Source of the DNA: Planococcaceae bacterium UBA3370 | Lineage (GTDB): Bacteria > Bacillota > Bacilli > Bacillales_A > Planococcaceae | DNA: 14,877 nucleotides | Assembly (NCBI GenBank): GCA_002360295.1 | Contig: DEQI01000380.1 | Coordinates: forward strand, 1 to 14,877 | Direction of reading: 5' to 3' | In this document: positions 13,533 through 14,877 of the stretch, one piece after another | Layout: every line of letters begins with the position of its first letter | Numbering within the stretch: the stretch's first letter is position 1 | The notes under the pieces: generated by a model | What the model was told of the DNA's origin: nothing | What the model saw: only the letters and a program-made list of their open reading frames with translations | The model's database searches: none | Made by a program: the position numbers and the translations under genes

Positions 13533-14456
13533 TTGAAAAAATTAGCTTTTTCTTTGTTCTTGATAGCTATTGTGGTAATTTCTACTGTAATTATAAAGTA
13601 TTGGGGTAATCCCAAAATGGACATTTCGGATAAAGGGTTAGAAATAGCTTTACTCAAAAGTATGGAAGAAACGCAAAAAGATAATAAGAAGTTAGAGCAA
13701 TTAGTAATGAAGGCCTCACAGGAACTAAACAATAAAGGATATGATCAGCTCACATTAGGTTTTTCTTTTGATGAGCATACGTTAACCGTACAAGTTCAAG
13801 ATGAGGAATTTGTAAAAGTAAATAGAGGTAAAGTGGAGAACATCATTTTAAATGTTGCGAAAGAGATGGAGTTTCAACATTTAGACGTAGAATTTATAGT
13901 TTTAGAAAATTATTTGATAGGAAGTATGGAACAAAAAAAGATAACTGAATCAATAAATAGTACATCAAAAGTCATTACAGATTTATTAAAAGAAAAGGGT
14001 GCTATTAACTACTCTATAACCATGCATCCTAAAAATGAAATCATCATTGAAGGAACGGATATAGATTATACAAAGAAGGATGAAATGGAAAAGCTTATTG
14101 CTCATACTATATTTTCTAAAACAAATATGAACTTCACAGTTAAAATACAGAAAATAAGTGCAAACCGAATAAGAGAACAAAATTGGCAACCTGTATTTAC
14201 TGCCATAATAGAGGAAACGAGAAATAAATTCGATGAGTATAGAGGATTTGCCTACTCATTTCACCCAGAACCTTTACAAATTATTATTAAAACAGACTTA
14301 GAAAAGCCTAAGTGGTTATGGGGTTCGAAAAGAAAGGTTAAGCAAATAAAAAAATACGTAGATAAAGTAATAGAATTGAAAAGCGCAGAAATTTCAATTG
14401 AAAAAATACCATATGAAATAATTATAAGAGATAAAAACAATCAAATAATAAAATAG
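13533..14456 (+). CDS. Membrane-anchored protein of unknown function with three alpha-beta repeats
   Basis: I cannot name the family with confidence. Residues 4-22 form one hydrophobic segment after two lysines and there is no lipobox cysteine, so it is an uncleaved anchor or a signal peptide with the rest outside. The remaining part seems to contain three units of similar layout: helix, strand pair, helix, strand. Unit one runs from about 53 to 124 (LTLGFSFDEHTLTVQVQ, then VENIILNVAKEM, then LDVEFIVL). Unit two is about 146-208 (INYSITMHPKNEIIIEG, KLIAHTIF, FTVKIQKI). Unit three is about 219-292 (FAYSFHPEPLQIIIKTD, IKKYVDKVIEL, AEISIEKI). This order resembles BON-type folds, but that is inference. 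Translation starts at TTG with AAGGAGG 5 nt upstream. It lies just before an rRNA promoter region, and AT content is high. DUF4030 is one annotation to test. Confidence 0.8.
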   Translation: MKKLAFSLFLIAIVVISTVIIKYWGNPKMDISDKGLEIALLKSMEETQKDNKKLEQLVMKASQELNNKGYDQLTLGFSFDEHTLTVQVQDEEFVKVNRGKVENIILNVAKEMEFQHLDVEFIVLENYLIGSMEQKKITESINSTSKVITDLLKEKGAINYSITMHPKNEIIIEGTDIDYTKKDEMEKLIAHTIFSKTNMNFTVKIQKISANRIREQNWQPVFTAIIEETRNKFDEYRGFAYSFHPEPLQIIIKTDLEKPKWLWGSKRKVKQIKKYVDKVIELKSAEISIEKIPYEIIIRDKNNQIIK

Positions 14457-14603
14457 CTCTATTTAAATAATATATTCATACTATTTTATAGAATGTTAAT
14501 CCAGAAGGTTTAACGCTTTTACTAAGATTACAGCTGTCCATTGAGGTCTTTTCCTTTGTATAAAAGGGGATTTCAACTCGATTGAACATATACAATAGTG
14601 GCG

Positions 14604-14634
14604 AAATACATAAAAAGATGTTTTTTATGTATTT
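14604..14634. repeat. AT-rich 13-bp perfect inverted repeat upstream of the rRNA promoters
   Basis: AAATACATAAAAA (14604-14616) and TTTTTATGTATTT (14622-14634) flank a 5-nt loop. It ends 4 bp before the first -35 box, where AT-rich activating (UP-type) DNA is usual for rRNA promoters. It could also act as a weak terminator for the preceding gene. The stretch 14457-14603 holds nothing else I can identify. Confidence 0.5.
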
Positions 14635-14638
14635 CTTA

Positions 14639-14666
14639 TTGACTGTTTTATTATTATTGTGATAAT
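14639..14666 (+). promoter_or_regulatory. Candidate rRNA operon promoter 1
   Basis: TTGACT at 14639-14644 and GATAAT at 14661-14666 with a 16-nt spacer. A TG-N just before the -10 (TGTGATAAT) makes it an extended -10. AT-rich DNA lies directly upstream. Confidence 0.55.
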
Positions 14667-14723
14667 GTTATCTAGCTGTCTTAATAGCTATTTTATTTAT
14701 GAAATAAACTGAATAAAAAGTAC

Positions 14724-14753
14724 TGGACAGGCAAAATATTATTATGATATAAT
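14724..14753 (+). promoter_or_regulatory. Candidate rRNA operon promoter 2
   Basis: TGGACA at 14724-14729 and a consensus TATAAT at 14748-14753 with an 18-nt spacer. TGA before the -10 gives a full extended -10 (TGATATAAT). This is the best -10 in the group. Confidence 0.65.
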
Positions 14754-14799
14754 TTCAACATTGCCGCAACGGTAATTAAAAAATATTTTAAAATAGTTG

Positions 14800-14829
14800 T
14801 TGACAAACATAATGCTATTTTGATAAGAT
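14800..14829 (+). promoter_or_regulatory. Candidate rRNA operon promoter 3
   Basis: Consensus TTGACA at 14800-14805, with the -10 either GATAAG (14822-14827, 16-nt spacer) or TAAGAT (14824-14829, 18-nt spacer). It lies closest to the leader. Stacked promoters of this kind are usual for rRNA operons in Bacillus. Confidence 0.65.
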
Positions 14830-14836
14830 GTAATTC

Positions 14837-14877
14837 CTGTCACATAACGACAGTGAAATGAACCTTGAAAACTGAAC
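14837..14877 (+). other. Ribosomal RNA operon leader (16S gene expected just beyond the window)
   Basis: A small hairpin CTGTC-ACATAAC-GACAG is followed by AACCTTGAAAACTGAAC at the very end. That last phrase is the conserved leader/antitermination-type sequence found before rRNA genes in Bacillales. With promoters immediately upstream, the first gene should be 16S rRNA, starting after the window. No mature rRNA is included. Confidence 0.75.

Overview
The window looks like a chromosomal stretch of a low-GC Gram-positive spore-former of the Bacillales, most like Lysinibacillus/Solibacillus and relatives. The reasons are the AT-rich composition, strong AGGAGG-type ribosome binding sites, U-run terminators, a Bacillus-type rRNA leader at the right end, and intergenic repeats of a style common in that group. 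The genus is an inference from memory of protein and repeat style, not from a search.

Left part (1-7052), all on the minus strand. A four-gene operon reads leftwards from a promoter near 5320-5347: a lipoprotein solute-binding protein, an ABC ATPase, a two-domain fused permease, and an argininosuccinate-lyase-like enzyme cut by the window edge. The transporter is of the ferric-iron/thiamine/aminoethylphosphonate type. A C-N lyase as the last gene suggests that an N-substituted aspartate or aminopolycarboxylate (possibly a metal chelator) is imported and then split to fumarate plus an amine. Upstream lies a separate unit of a GNAT acetyltransferase and an EamA drug/metabolite exporter, closed by a strong terminator.

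Middle (7196-9966). On the plus strand a PfkB-family sugar kinase and a small dual-specificity-type phosphatase form a two-gene operon with a 12-bp perfect-stem terminator. After it comes about 1.3 kb of decaying DNA: a 122-bp nested inverted-repeat element, a second composite repeat, and a clear pseudogene of a CBS-domain protein with two in-frame stops and two frameshifts.

Right part (9967-14877). A DUF421 (YetF-like) membrane protein on the minus strand diverges from a fosmidomycin-resistance-type MFS exporter on the plus strand across a perfect 13-bp inverted repeat. The exporter is followed closely by a DUF4256 protein, then a DUF2441-like protein, then a membrane-anchored protein of unknown function that appears to be built from three alpha-beta-beta-alpha-beta repeats. 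The last 240 bases carry three stacked candidate promoters and a leader typical of a ribosomal RNA operon; the 16S gene should begin just beyond the window.

The most promising candidate for something undescribed is the importer plus ArgH-like lyase operon, followed by the three-repeat membrane protein.
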